Source of the DNA: Xanthoparmelia taractica
Taxonomy: Eukaryota > Ascomycota > Lecanoromycetes > Lecanorales > Parmeliaceae
Direction: 5' to 3'
DNA: 64,000 bases
Assembly: GCA_033085395.1 (NCBI GenBank)
Contig: JANQBS010000001.1
Location: 558,001 to 622,000, forward strand
Shown: piece after piece, positions 47,935-58,401 of the stretch
How the letters are laid out: each line of letters starts with the position of its first letter
Position numbering within the stretch: position 1 is the stretch's first letter
The notes under the pieces: generated by a model
Database searches by the model: none
The model's input: the letters and a program-made list of their open reading frames with translations, nothing else
Told to the model about the DNA's origin: nothing
Position numbers and translations under genes: made by a program

Positions 47935-49479
47935 TGTTTTAGAGTCTGGGGAACACTTACAGAATTCCAGCAGCTTCAATCAGTGAGTACTGTGGGAATC
48001 ATTATTGCACTGTATGGCGTGGCTTTTCATATCTCGTTAGGAAAGCATTCTGTCTCTATCAAGGAAATTTGTCCCCTTCATTGGGCTATCCTCCCTAATG
48101 ATTCCTTTCTTGGTCCCATCTCACCGCTATCTGCCACAAGGCTACACTGATCCTTTCTCAAACTTCCGCTCCAGTTGCTCTCATTACTGCTGAGTCTGGA
48201 GCTGATTAACCGGTCGCCTTGCGTGAGTGCCATGTGGGGCATCCATCAATCTTCGACATTGTAGGCAACTCACGCATCCAATAAACTAGCATCATCGCTG
48301 ATGCGACATCACCTTGAACATTTCTAGAGACGAAGATGGAGTGAGGTCTGAGCCTTTGTTGAAACCTGACGGAATACTGCTCCTAATCTCATCTGGACGG
48401 CAGCGCGCTCTTGGCACAGTCACTAGGTTTGCGAGTGGTGGCAGCTTCCTTGTACTATCATGGCATGCTAAATTGGCTTATATTCACGCTCAAGTTGTAT
48501 CAAGCAACCGACATCATATTGACAGAAATAGACGCCTGCGTACTTCGCACGGCGGTAGCACATGACTTTTTTGTATGTACATAGGTACCGAAGATAATGC
48601 GTTAGAAAAGGAGCTCCAAACTATCTTTAGTTCTAATTATGACTAGAATAGACGCCCTTGCCCTCTACTGGTCAATGATCATCAACTGAGCAGAGGAATT
48701 GTGCCGGTTCTGTCTCAAGGGTCGTAATAACGTATGCTAGCGCTAAGGGCCTTGGCCCCTGCCGTCTATCTTACCTCCTTTACTACCTCATGTCAGAAGA
48801 GCTGGTGCCCATGCTTGCAAGACAACTTCCCTCGACGTAACTCCGATCAATCAAGAAAGCCTCCAACCGTCTAGTACACTCTCTCCATCACCGCCAAAAA
48901 CGGCACTATACTCAACAAGCTCAAGTCGAAAGGATCCACTTACTGCAATTACAACCCTTTCAGAACCGTAGGCATGATATTCACTTCCCTGAATTCTACA
49001 CGATGATTCATAATCAGCTCTCTCAACTCGTATAGACATGAATTTGAAATCATAACCCCTCTAACGACGCTGATGCCTGTGTTGTTTATTATGCTCATGT
49101 TGCTCAGAATCTTCCTGTAGAATAATTGACCTCCGAGACCTCAAGCTATCTGCCAGTATGACCGTGGTCCGTGTCAGCCTCCTTTTGCTCAAACGTGAAC
49201 AAATAAGTTAGCCTCTTGCTTGGACGTGGAGTGTCCTTGGCCTACAGTTCACTGAGGGGGTGACTAGGATGTGGAGTCCAACAGGGTTTCGCCGGGCGTA
49301 CCAAAGGCGGGCGGCTAGAGATCAACAGGATCCTGTCCCTCTTGAGCTCTGTCTGGTTTTTCATCTTCTGCGCTTGTTCTTCGGCACATTGCTATGTCTT
49401 ATAAATTCAAAGCTACGTGCCGCGCGTGGGCGAGTCTTCGCATGGTCCGAATACAAATGGATGTGATTGGGCCTTCAGC
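47935..49479. other. intergenic region
   Basis: No recognisable gene, repeat or RNA. Short frames on both strands only. Confidence 0.5.
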
Positions 49480-50942
49480 GGCGGCCTAGTACGGTATTAG
49501 ACGTCACCCATGCAGTAAGAGTGATGATAGCGTACAGGGTGAGAACAACTCCATCAAACCAGTTTTGGCTTCCCGTCGTCGGTCATATACTTCAAAACCA
49601 ATATCGAGACGGCAAGGCTGACAACCTGGAATCCATCGAACAGCAAGGTCATTTCATTATCTTGTAGAATCCAGCCGATAATAACAGCAAGTGGCAGGAT
49701 CCCCAGCAGTATTTGTATGCTGCTGCTGATACTGATGGCGAAGCTTGTCGGCATCTCATCCTTAGCGGCCAGAATGACGGCATGTGGGTCGCACCCTAAC
49801 AATGGCAAGAGGATGAGACCGATGAAACTCTGCGTTAAGAATTTTCTTTGGGTAAGACCATCGATACTATCCACGGCGAATGTGGTATTGAATCCTAGGA
49901 AGACAGTGATAATGGTGAGTGTGAACGCTAGAGCTGGCTGCGACATCTTTGGTAAAGGGATTCCCTAAATACGTCTCATAAGAACATTCTATCTAATAGC
50001 ACCTCCTGCAGATGCCGCCAACCCCGCACCGATCTGGGCAATAACTTTTTCCGCGTCGACATGGTGGGCTTTGACTTTCCGTAGTTGTGCCCTGATATGT
50101 GGTGTGGTGAACATAACTGAATGCGTCTTGTAACACTAAAGGCAAAAGCAGATGTATGACAGCAGCAGGAGTATGGCTTGGCCTCGCGAAAACGCTAGGA
50201 TGATGTCCTCATTGCTACCGAGCGTACCGAAGCTCTTCATGGCGGTGGGTAGAATGAGGGCGGCGACGCTAGGTGCGAGTTCATTCGAAAAGTCGCGGAC
50301 GGTGGATCGGTTGAAATTCTGCTCAAGTCGATTAATGCCTCCGAAGAAAAATGCAATTCCTACCATAAGCACGCTGTTGGTGATGACTGCGCCGACGAGG
50401 GACGTTTGCACAATGCGGGGTTGGTGTTTGACCAGCGCGATGATGGTAATGACCAACTGGACCGCGTTGCTGAAGGTGATTAGAATGAGCATTCCCTCAT
50501 GGCCTCCTCTCCTTATTACCAGCTCTTCCGTTACCGCGTCAAGTATCTGGCCCAGAGGTACGATAGCGACAAAGTGGACAGCGAATATGACGACGGGACT
50601 CTGATCCGTGTATTTCACGGCGAACCCGGCTGGTACAGCGAATATGAGGAGGATGGTGATCCAAGATTTGAACAGGGCTCTCAGCTCGCCCCAGAAAGTG
50701 TAGCTTCTCGCTTCTTTTCCCCAAAGATGACTGGTACTCTGTTCGTCATTCTCTCGTATGCCACCGGGCGATGACACGCGATTGATCACGTTGACCCTAA
50801 TAGCAGTATCCTCCTCCAAATGTATATGCCTTTCTGCCTGTCCAAGGGCGTCCGTCCAAGCATGCTCTTCAGATCTGCAGCCATTAGAAGAGCCGCATAG
50901 AAAAGAATAGGTAGCATTTGCAACTACCACCGCCATCAGCAA
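49480..50942 (-). pseudogene. Ca2+/H+ exchanger (CaCA/Vcx1 family) interrupted by three in-frame TAG codons
   Basis: Minus-strand homology to vacuolar Ca2+/H+ exchangers. First half: SWITILLIFAVPAGFAVKY, VTEELVIRRGG, then SNAVQLVITIIALVKHQPRI and GIAFFFGG. Second half: SQPALAFTLTIITVF, FIGLILLPLLG, SSSIQILLGILPLAVIIGW and MTLLFDGFQ. One frame continues through both halves but meets TAG at 50136-50138 (ICFCL-stop-CYKTHS), 49989-49991 and 49965-49967. Near the 3' end a frame change is needed to reach WFDGVVLTLYAIITL. In both alpha-repeats the signature GNAxE is altered (SNAVQ; GCDPH), so the acidic residues needed for cation exchange are missing. No intron with good signals removes the stops. 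I read it as a decaying paralogue. Confidence 0.7.
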
Positions 50943-51064
50943 CCCGTCACTCTCGTTGTGATTAGCTATCGAATTTGTCGCAACATCCCTGCGGCCCTAT
51001 TGCCAGAGTGAAAAGATATCCTTTCAGAATCGGCCAAATCTAGTGTCAAAGGCCCCAAAGTTCG

Positions 51065-51520
51065 ATGGACTCCAATCTCGTGATTATAAAAGATGGAGGT
51101 TCAACGCCCGATTGTTTATGGGAAGAGGCTAGGGAAAACTTCAACCAAGGCTTTGGTCGAAGCAAAAGGCCAAAAGTCGACGACACGACTAGGTTTGAGG
51201 ATACTATCAAAAGTTTGAAGCTTGTTCAAAGCAAAGTCGCGAATGAATATGGGTCTCACACACTGCACAAAGGAAGTAAAGAAATCGAGATCAATGTTGG
51301 ACGTGTCATGAGAAGGCTAGAGCTTGGACTTTCAAGGATTCGTAGTGCGCGGGGGTGTGGGGGTTGTTGCATAGACAGGTACTCGTACGAAATTGATTGG
51401 AACAGTTTGGGAGTGAAAATAACTGGTGGCTTCAAGGCTATAAATGAAGGGTCTGAAGCTTATAAGAGATTGAAAAGGGTGCAGATGATTTGCCTTTTGC
51501 CGCTGCTTGGTACAATATAG
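51065..51520 (+). CDS. possible hypothetical protein (151 aa)
   Basis: Uninterrupted 151-codon frame starting MDSNLVIIKDGG, rich in charged helical segments (LWEEARENF; EIEINVGRVMRRLELGLSRI), with CGGCC in the middle and a hydrophobic end. The LWEEA start recalls N-terminal segments of some fungal STAND proteins, but the match is too weak to name. It lies divergent to the exchanger relic and could itself be a truncated remnant. Confidence 0.35.
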   Translation: MDSNLVIIKDGGSTPDCLWEEARENFNQGFGRSKRPKVDDTTRFEDTIKSLKLVQSKVANEYGSHTLHKGSKEIEINVGRVMRRLELGLSRIRSARGCGGCCIDRYSYEIDWNSLGVKITGGFKAINEGSEAYKRLKRVQMICLLPLLGTI

Positions 51521-51747
51521 GGGGTGGTTCTATCTGTGATATTTCCCTTGCTTGCTGTGTTGGGTTATGGAAGTGAGTATCCATCATCCTATATCAGTTG
51601 CTGAGATACAAACTAAAGAAAGGGGATTGTCAATTCTTGTCAAGACTTATGGAGAAAGTGACAAGAAGAGATAGAAGTACAATATATTACGAGCTTTGTG
51701 CCAGTACACCATCCCCAGCCGATGATGCCTCTTTCGTGTATACGCCC

Positions 51748-51770
51748 CCTTTCTTTCTTTCTTTCTTTCT
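51748..51770. repeat. (CTTT)n microsatellite
   Basis: About six tetramer copies. Confidence 0.9.
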
Positions 51771-52486
51771 CTCGCAAACTTTAATACACCATATAAGTCA
51801 CCCGAGACGAAGGCTTTTGCAATAGCACACCCGGTATGTTGAACGTATCCGATCAACCTTTCATGCAATAGCTCCCCTGCGTCTGGAATGCGGATACTCC
51901 GCTCTAGAAACACGAACTGTAAAAGTCCGCCGTAATCACTGTCGTAAGGTAGTCGAGGTCAGTGGAGCATGGACGGATATATTCACACGGAAAAGGGTTC
52001 AGTAACTGCATGCTTCCTTGGGCGAGGGCGTTTAGGCTAGGGGAATTCTAGCGCCTAGAGCCTCGACTTGGATAAAAGTTATTAGAAAACGTCATCTAGA
52101 TAGCATGGCTAATCTTCCGAGATTTGCAAAGAGAACAGTGGCAGCGTATCCCGGACTAGCTGACCTCGGAATACGTCCACAGCAGAGCCGATAAAGTAAA
52201 TACCGCCGTGAAAATCAAAGGTACCTCATCACGTCGCCAGCGCTCATCCCCCTATCCCTTAACCACCAATAATAAAAACATCTTCGATCTCCTCTCCTCT
52301 CCACTTGCCTATTTCCTACTGACTCTAACTCCTACAGCAGCCGTCGAAGTACGCGAAGTCGGACGTAAAAAGGCTGTGTCTACTGAACAGTCCCATGAAT
52401 CCTTCCCGTTGATTTGAATAGCGATCGCTTAAACATCTTTGTTCTTGTCCTTGGCCTTGGCCGAATGATTTGATCAATTTTGCATC

Positions 52487-52503
52487 GACCGACCGACCGA
52501 CCG
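52487..52503. repeat. (GACC)n microsatellite
   Basis: About four tetramer copies. Confidence 0.85.
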
Positions 52504-53006
52504 GGGCCTTTTCAGCAGGGACAGGGATGTAGTGGTCTGTTTGTCTGCCCTTGGCCACGTTGAAGCTATGTCAAAGTCTGTGCATTGGTGTCGGTAGGAG
52601 CAGAGCTCACGGGTGCTAGATGCTGAATCGGGTTTTTGGAACGTGCAGTTCTTTGAAGGCGTCTGAGCGGGGCATGGTAGTGGAGTGAGTCTAAACTGGA
52701 GATATTTCCTTGATATACACTCTGAGGCTGGTGCTTGCTGTGGTTTGAGAGGGGGTCCCTGACGGTTTTTGTATGTATGTGGTAGCGAGCATATATTAGA
52801 ATTGGAGTCCCGGCTGGCTGACGGAAACTGTTCAATCGATGGGTCCGTGTAAAGTGCACACGCATGTCCCAGCTTCGGAGATTCCCCTGGCTCTTCCTTC
52901 CCCTCTCTTAGAAGGCAGAGAATACAGCTCCAGCGTACTCACAAATCCGGACTCCATGAGCGAGCGAGATACATCCATCATGCAACACTGCCGCCAACAC
53001 ATCTCC

Positions 53007-53501
53007 TCAAACCCCTCCCCTCCTCTCCTCACCATACCCGCCACCCCCTCCCCCACCCCCCCTCAACTTCCCCCAAACCCTCCTCTCCATCTCCCTCTGC
53101 ATCCGCAACCTCTCCATCTCCACTTCCACCTCCCTCCCTTTCCTCTCGCTCTCCTCCATCTCCTCCCGTATCCGCCCCACCACCTCCTCGTACGCCCGTT
53201 CAATCTCCTCGACGCTAGACATTGTGCGCAGTATTTCTGCTTTTCGAGCTAGGAGGGCGGCTTGTTGCGGGGGTGGGCGCGGGTGGCCGGATACGTGGCC
53301 GTGGGGGTAGGTGGAGGAGAGGGTGGGGGGGAGGCCGCGTTTTGGGTGGGTGCGGAGGGGGGAGGTTGGGGGGATTGGTGTGAGTGTGGAGTTGGGGGTG
53401 GGGTGGGAGGTGGGGTTGGAGTTGGAGTTGGAGTTGGGGGGTTGGGATTGGGGTTGGGGAGGTGGTGGTGGGGGGGAGGAAGGGGAGGGCGGGGTGTCCA
53501 T
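53007..53501 (-). CDS. hypothetical coiled-coil protein with Pro/Ser/Asn-rich N-terminus
   Basis: Single frame of about 164 aa from MDTPPSPSSP (53501) to a stop at 53007; an in-frame ATG 17 codons upstream (53552) is possible but less likely. Residues 1-85 are a low-complexity P/S/N/T stretch. Then comes a well-formed charged helix (LLARKAEILRTMSSVEEIER, continuing through EEVVGRIREEMEESERKGRE) of about 70 residues that looks like a coiled coil, ending in a poly-Gly stretch. The helical part has real coding character. I do not recognise the family. It is divergently transcribed from SF3B5, about 290 bp away. Confidence 0.5.
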   Translation of the reverse strand: MDTPPSPSSPPPPPPQPQSQPPNSNSNSNPTSHPTPNSTLTPIPPTSPLRTHPKRGLPPTLSSTYPHGHVSGHPRPPPQQAALLARKAEILRTMSSVEEIERAYEEVVGRIREEMEESERKGREVEVEMERLRMQREMERRVWGKLRGGGGGGGGYGEERRGGV

Positions 53502-53789
53502 TTTGGATGACGTTAGAAAGATGAGTTTGAGGTAGATTCCTATGCCTATCAAAGTGCAAGATCCATTTTGACTGTAGCTCTGAGTAGGGAAGCAAAAATA
53601 TGTACGTGCGTGTCAAACACATCTATATGAGAGCTTCGTGATCGAATCGACTTAAGACAAACCTCACGTTCACAACCCGGCGCTCACTCAACTCCACTCC
53701 CAAAATCCCTTCCTCTAAACCACGACCTCCCTCACCACCAACCCTCCGCTCCACTCCACCCTCCATCCCTCTTACTCCCTTCTCAAACA

Positions 53790-54193
53790 ATGGTCCGTCC
53801 CCCCCCTTCCCCCCCTTTTTCCCCCCCCGCGCCCCCCCCCCCCCCCCCCCTTCCCCCCCTTCCCCCACCCCTTTCTCCTCCCCTCCCCCCCCATCTCCCC
53901 CCCCCCTTCCCCTTTAACCCCCCCCAACTCACCCATTACAGGCAGACAAACTCCGCACAACCCAACAGCTCGAGCAGCTCCAAGCCCGCTACGTCGGCAC
54001 CGGCCACGCGGACACGACGAAATACGACTGGGTGGCCAATATCCACCGCGACACCTACGCATCTTACATAGGGCACCCGCCGTTGCTGGCGTATATCGCG
54101 TTGGGAATGGGGGAGTGTAAGGAAAAGGTGAGGGGGATGATGATTGAGCGGATGGTTAGGGTGGGGGGGGCGCCGGGGGAGAGGGAGGATTAG
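53790..54193 (+). CDS. SF3B5: splicing factor 3B subunit 5 (SF3b10/Ysf3)
   Basis: Exon 1 is just the ATG (53790-53792). Intron 53793-53941 (149 nt) ends CATTACAG; exon 2 is 53942-54193. Product 84 aa: MADKLRTTQQLEQLQARYVG, then GHADTTKYDWVANIHRDTYA, SYIGHPPLLAYIALG and a short tail ending ERED. This matches the very conserved ~86 aa SF3b10, part of the SF3b complex of U2 snRNP that holds the branch-site adenosine. The intron is extremely C-rich, with runs of up to about 19 C. Splitting directly after the initiator codon is needed because no ATG exists in frame before ADKLR. Confidence 0.93.
53793..53941 (+). repeat. poly-C-rich intron of SF3B5
   Basis: The intron is mostly C with short T interruptions. 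The longest run is around 53832-53850. Sequencing length errors are likely here but would not alter the coding exons. Confidence 0.85.
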
Positions 54194-54762
54194 GTGATTT
54201 AGGATGGGGGGGGGAACGGGGAACAAAAGGGAGGGGGATTGGGGAGTAAAAGGGGGAGGGAGGGGGACGGGGTGGAAATTGGGGGGAAGGGAGAGAGGTG
54301 GAGAGGGGAGAGGGGAATGGGTGGAAGCAGATGTGCGTTTGGGGCTGTAGGAAATACGGCACCATCTCCAGCCAAAACATACGAGTCAGGCAGGCGCCTT
54401 CCATATCAGTGGCTCACCAAATTGGAGGAGAATGAAGACTCTCTACGACATCATTTAAGTAAAAGCGCGTACAATATCAAAAATTCGGCGAAAAAAGGGT
54501 CGTGATTCTGTCCTGTCATTGTCCAAATTATCCTCACATGGGCCTCATCAGCCCTCACGCGAACGCCAAGCGACTTTTCTGCCCTCGCCATTGCAGATTC
54601 ATCGACTTCATCCCAAAGAGCCCATCGGCCGCTGCATCGACTTCAAAACGGCCGCGTGTCTCTGTCCAAGCAACATTGCAGCCACGCCATTCATTGACTA
54701 CGTGCCTTTTCCCCCAAACCAAGCCTCCCCTCATCATCTTCAGAACTACCGGCGTATATTCA
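54194..54762. other. intergenic region between convergent SF3B5 and Pal1
   Basis: Begins with a G-rich stretch (54200-54330). No gene seen. Confidence 0.6.
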
Positions 54763-56664
54763 TCAATATTCTCTCCTCTCCGGTCTTGCCCTTTTGCCAC
54801 CCTTCAGACTCTTGACCCTGCTCAGAAACCCCCCACCACCACTTGGCTCCACAGCGCCACCCGTAGCTCCATCATTGGTGAATCTTCTTTCCAGTATCCC
54901 TCCTGTAGGCGTACGCTTAGGACTGCTCAGAGCTCTAGCCCTGGCACTGATCTGATCTTCACCGTCTCCAATGCTGCCGTTTCGCCTCCGTTGCTCGGCG
55001 ATCTGAATCCTCTGTCCCTTTTTCTCATAAGCATCATTGTAATCATTGAAGAACGGGTTTGCCGTTTCCCTAATTTTTGGCATGCCTCCTGCGCTTTGTA
55101 TCTCTCCAGGACTTGTGGGGGTTGTAGTCCGTTCGTAGACGCCGTTTGGGCTGTGGGCTTTTCCAGAAGCTCCAGCAAACGCACCGCCGCGATTCGAGTT
55201 GCTTATGCCCCGGATCTTCTGGGCTAGACTTCTCTTCCTGCCAAGGCCACCCCCATTGCTCAGGCCCGGTATCTGCTCATTTTCGGATTCACGGCGCTGT
55301 ATAGCCGTGCGAGCTGCGGGTGCACCTTCGAGGAACGTGCTAGTACCGAGACCTAGACTTTCTTCTCCATGAACCGGGTCAACACGATCAGTGGGGTTGA
55401 AGCTTGACGTTCGGTCGATGCCTGGCCGTACCCCTGGACCTCTTCTTGTTGGAGCGCTGGCGCCCGCATAAGATTCGAATTCAACTCCAGGCTCTGCCTG
55501 AGGCTTGTTAACCGCCCCTGAGGTGGCAAAGTCAGAGAAACCTTCTTCGCCACGGCCGTGGAATTGCGCAAAGTTGATTTCTTTGTGGACTGGGCCGGAA
55601 CCGCCAATGGTATTGTTGGCCGAGTCCTTGGCGAATGCTTGCATTGGCGCACGTTCCGAGCCTTTACGATTGCGATGTGGATTGCAAGCGTCAAAGGGGC
55701 CGTCATGATGGAACACTGAAAAATGTTAGCTTACAAAGTTTGCGTTGAGAGGATTTCGAGCCAAGTACTCACTCCCGATGCCGGCAATGCTCGTAACGTC
55801 AAGAGAGTCAATAAGATCAATACGTCGGTTTGGCTTTCCTGACCTCGAAGACGGCGGCTTGCCCTTGTTCTCCCTGTCTCTATGCCTAGCTTCTCGCGCT
55901 CTGCGATGACGCCGCCTCGCCTCCTCTTCCGGACTCAACTGCCTGCTGGCGATTGATGAATCCGAATTTCGTCTGGTTGGGCGTCTGTGCGGTCTTCCGG
56001 CCTCAGGTGGATCGGCAAAGATATCCTGCTGCGGCCCTCGAGGTCTTCTTACCGTATGCGGCCGATGCTTTCCATCTTCCTGTGATCGTGATGGATGATG
56101 TCCCGATAGACCGTTAGCAGGCTGTGGAGGGTAGTTCTCTGATCGTGGGGGGCGATCGGTGTACGGTGGAGGCATGCCTTTGGGTGGCGCGCCGTTGGTC
56201 GAAGGCCCATCGTTAAGAGTAAGGTTGTCCTAGGAGACGCGGAGTTAGCATGAACTGGTTTCAACATGATCGAATGATAGGGGGCGACTCACAAAAAGCT
56301 CAATGGCGTGTCCAGTCAATGGTGGCTTCCTTGGCGATGACCTTGCAGCCATTGTATATGGTCCTCTCTCAGGGGAAGTCTGCCTCACTTGTGCCGTTGT
56401 AGCGTCTTTCCTATCTGATTGCGACTGATCGAGGAAAGGATTCCGAGAAAGTGGTCTCTCAGGGGCTGTACTGGGGATATTGTTGAAGGTAGTCGTGAGA
56501 GGCGATGGAAGTGGGGATGCAGTACGATTGCGGAAGGGGTTATTTGATGATAGATTTGCAGTGAGGCCAGGGGATGGATCTCTTGGTGAGTCTGTTGTAC
56601 AAGTCAAGTTGTTAGCAGATGGGCGAAGAGTTGGCAGTTTGGGAGAGCGTTTGAGGCGAGCCAT
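54763..56664 (-). CDS. pal1: Pal1-family cell morphology protein
   Basis: Three exons: 56664-56293, 56229-55773 and 55715-54763; introns 63 and 57 nt; 593 aa. The Pal1 signature spans the exon 2/3 junction: LIDSLDVTSIAGIGMFHHDG, then PFDACNPHRNRKGSE. The first junction gives ELF|DNLTLND, also typical. The rest is Pro/Ser/Arg-rich and disordered, with NPF motifs (NPFRNR, NPFLDQ and NPFFND) of the kind that bind EH-domain endocytic proteins. Known role in yeasts: membrane-associated factor at sites of growth and endocytosis, working with Sla2 and Ede1. Phosphorylation-type SP/TP sites are frequent. Confidence 0.9.
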
Positions 56665-57761
56665 GTCGTGTTAAGGCACTTGAAACAGGAGTTGTCGATC
56701 TGATTTGTTGTCGAGAGGTGATTTGGTGCGAGAGGTTGGGCGACATGATTGCAACATGCCAGAGCGCTTATCTTTTTTTTATTTTGTTCCAGGAGAATGG
56801 TGGAAGTAAAAAGGACATACCGACGCCATGGCCGCCTTGACCTTGGATTTGTATTAGCGACATGGTACTGCGAAAAAAGCTTCTGCAGGCACCCGTCGCC
56901 CTGCTCTTCCGGGTCTTTCCACCTGTCTGTGACTATACTCTCTATAGTATTGAGTTCAAGGGTTCCGCTGATTTTATAGAATGTTGTTATGTTGTTGTTA
57001 TTGTTGTAAGCTGGAATGAATTTCCTTGAGGTGGGAAAGAGGGAGATAGCGATGTCAACTAAGGTAATCGAGTTATAGTGGGGGGAGAAAGAAGCGGATC
57101 TCGAATAGGGATGCGAGATCTGAATCCGGTCGTTGGACAGGGTTGGGGGCGTTCGGATTATGAGAAGGTATATCAGGATTGGGTTAGGATGATGCAAGTA
57201 AGCGAGACTGGTCTCTAGGATAGGATGTCGAGTAGGTATAATGAGGTTTGTAGTATAAGGTCAGGTGTAGGGGAAGAAGAGGGTGAAAGGAAGAGTTTTT
57301 AGATCTTGTTGTTGTTGTTGTTGTTGTTTAGGAGAGTTTGATTCTTGGGGAAAAATGGAGGGGAGTAGGGGAGTAGGGACCCCCACCAATTCCTGACTTC
57401 CAGGGCACGCAGGGGTTTGTCTTTCCAACCCCAGGCAAGCTTTGGCTTGAAGAAAATAATAAGGTACACACCCTCTTTCCCCCTTCCAAACTCCCAATAT
57501 TAACCAACTCTTAAGATATTTAGGCACTCGTACCTTATGATTCTTCCTATCCCCTTGACCGGCTCAGGCTAGATTCCTGCCACTGACTCACCCTTTCCAG
57601 TACCTGTCGGTGCACCCCCGCAATTCTCGAATCCCCAGTGCCCACGTCAATCCTCGTGCTGGTCTCGTGCAGAAGCGCTCCCGTTACTTTCACAGGCGTC
57701 AAGCCATTATTGCCAAGTTCCAGCTTGGGACCTTGGTAAACTCGTAGACGTCAAAGCCATC
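56665..57761. other. intergenic region between divergent Pal1 and Med31
   Basis: Shared promoter region. Contains a TTG microsatellite at 57307-57328. No gene seen. Confidence 0.6.
57307..57328. repeat. (TTG)n microsatellite
   Basis: About seven copies of TTG/GTT. Confidence 0.9.
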
Positions 57762-58157
57762 ATGGCACAAAGTGCCACGATCGAAGCCTCTGGCCTTCCT
57801 GGCATCCAATCCTCGCCTCCTCCCTTCAAACCGGACCCTTCCGAGTCTCTTTATGGCGGCTACACGCGGTTTGAACTCGAGCTCGAGTTCGTCACTATGC
57901 TTTCCTCCCCTCTTTACCTCAATCATCTCGCCTCGCTCAAATTGCTACAGGCTCCGGATTTTGTTGCCTATTTGAAGTATCTACAGTACTGGACGCGGCC
58001 GGAGTACATCAAGTATCTGAGCTATCCGGGGCCTACGATTCGGGCGTTGGAGTTGCTGCAGGTCGAGAGGTTCCGTGCAGATATTTTGAGTCCAGAGGTG
58101 GTGGGTATGTTGATGCAGGAAGGTGTGAAGGCGAGCTTGGAGTTTCATGGACGATGA
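57762..58157 (+). CDS. med31: Mediator complex subunit 31 (Soh1)
   Basis: Single exon, 131 aa. The Med31 domain is complete: RFELELEFVTMLSSPLYLNH, then LASLKLLQAPDFVAYLKYLQ, YWTRPEYIKYLSYPGPTIRA and LELLQ. It is one of the most conserved Mediator subunits, part of the middle module next to Med7, and contacts the transcription machinery. The start is the ATG of MAQSATIEAS about 40 residues before the domain; this disordered lead is common in fungal orthologues. Ends convergent with Nse3, about 245 bp apart. Confidence 0.96.
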   Translation: MAQSATIEASGLPGIQSSPPPFKPDPSESLYGGYTRFELELEFVTMLSSPLYLNHLASLKLLQAPDFVAYLKYLQYWTRPEYIKYLSYPGPTIRALELLQVERFRADILSPEVVGMLMQEGVKASLEFHGR

Positions 58158-58401
58158 AGATGGCATGACATGGATGATGGAGATGTTCTAGACGAGCGAA
58201 TCCCTGAGGAATCCTGCACCTCGGGCTGCAGCCGCAGGTACTGGCGCATGGGGAAATTTCAATCGTTCAAATTAGAAATCCGACACCCGCGGGTTCTTCG
58301 GCTTCACGGCCGAAAAAAAGGCGAGGGTAGTAAATCAGCGTGCTCGAGATCGACGACCAACAATGATGCATATTTGTACAATATGCAAAATATCTACATC
58401 G

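Larger units (their letters stand above)
51521..53006. other. intergenic region with microsatellites
   Basis: No supported gene. Contains a CTTT run (51748-51770) and a GACC run (52487-52503). Frames across it follow no known family. Confidence 0.5.

Noticed and set aside
49480..50942. Reading the exchanger as two separate intact genes (50942-50136 and 49946-49554)
   Set aside because: The two halves match consecutive alpha-repeats of one exchanger and share one frame broken by TAG codons, so they are parts of one gene.
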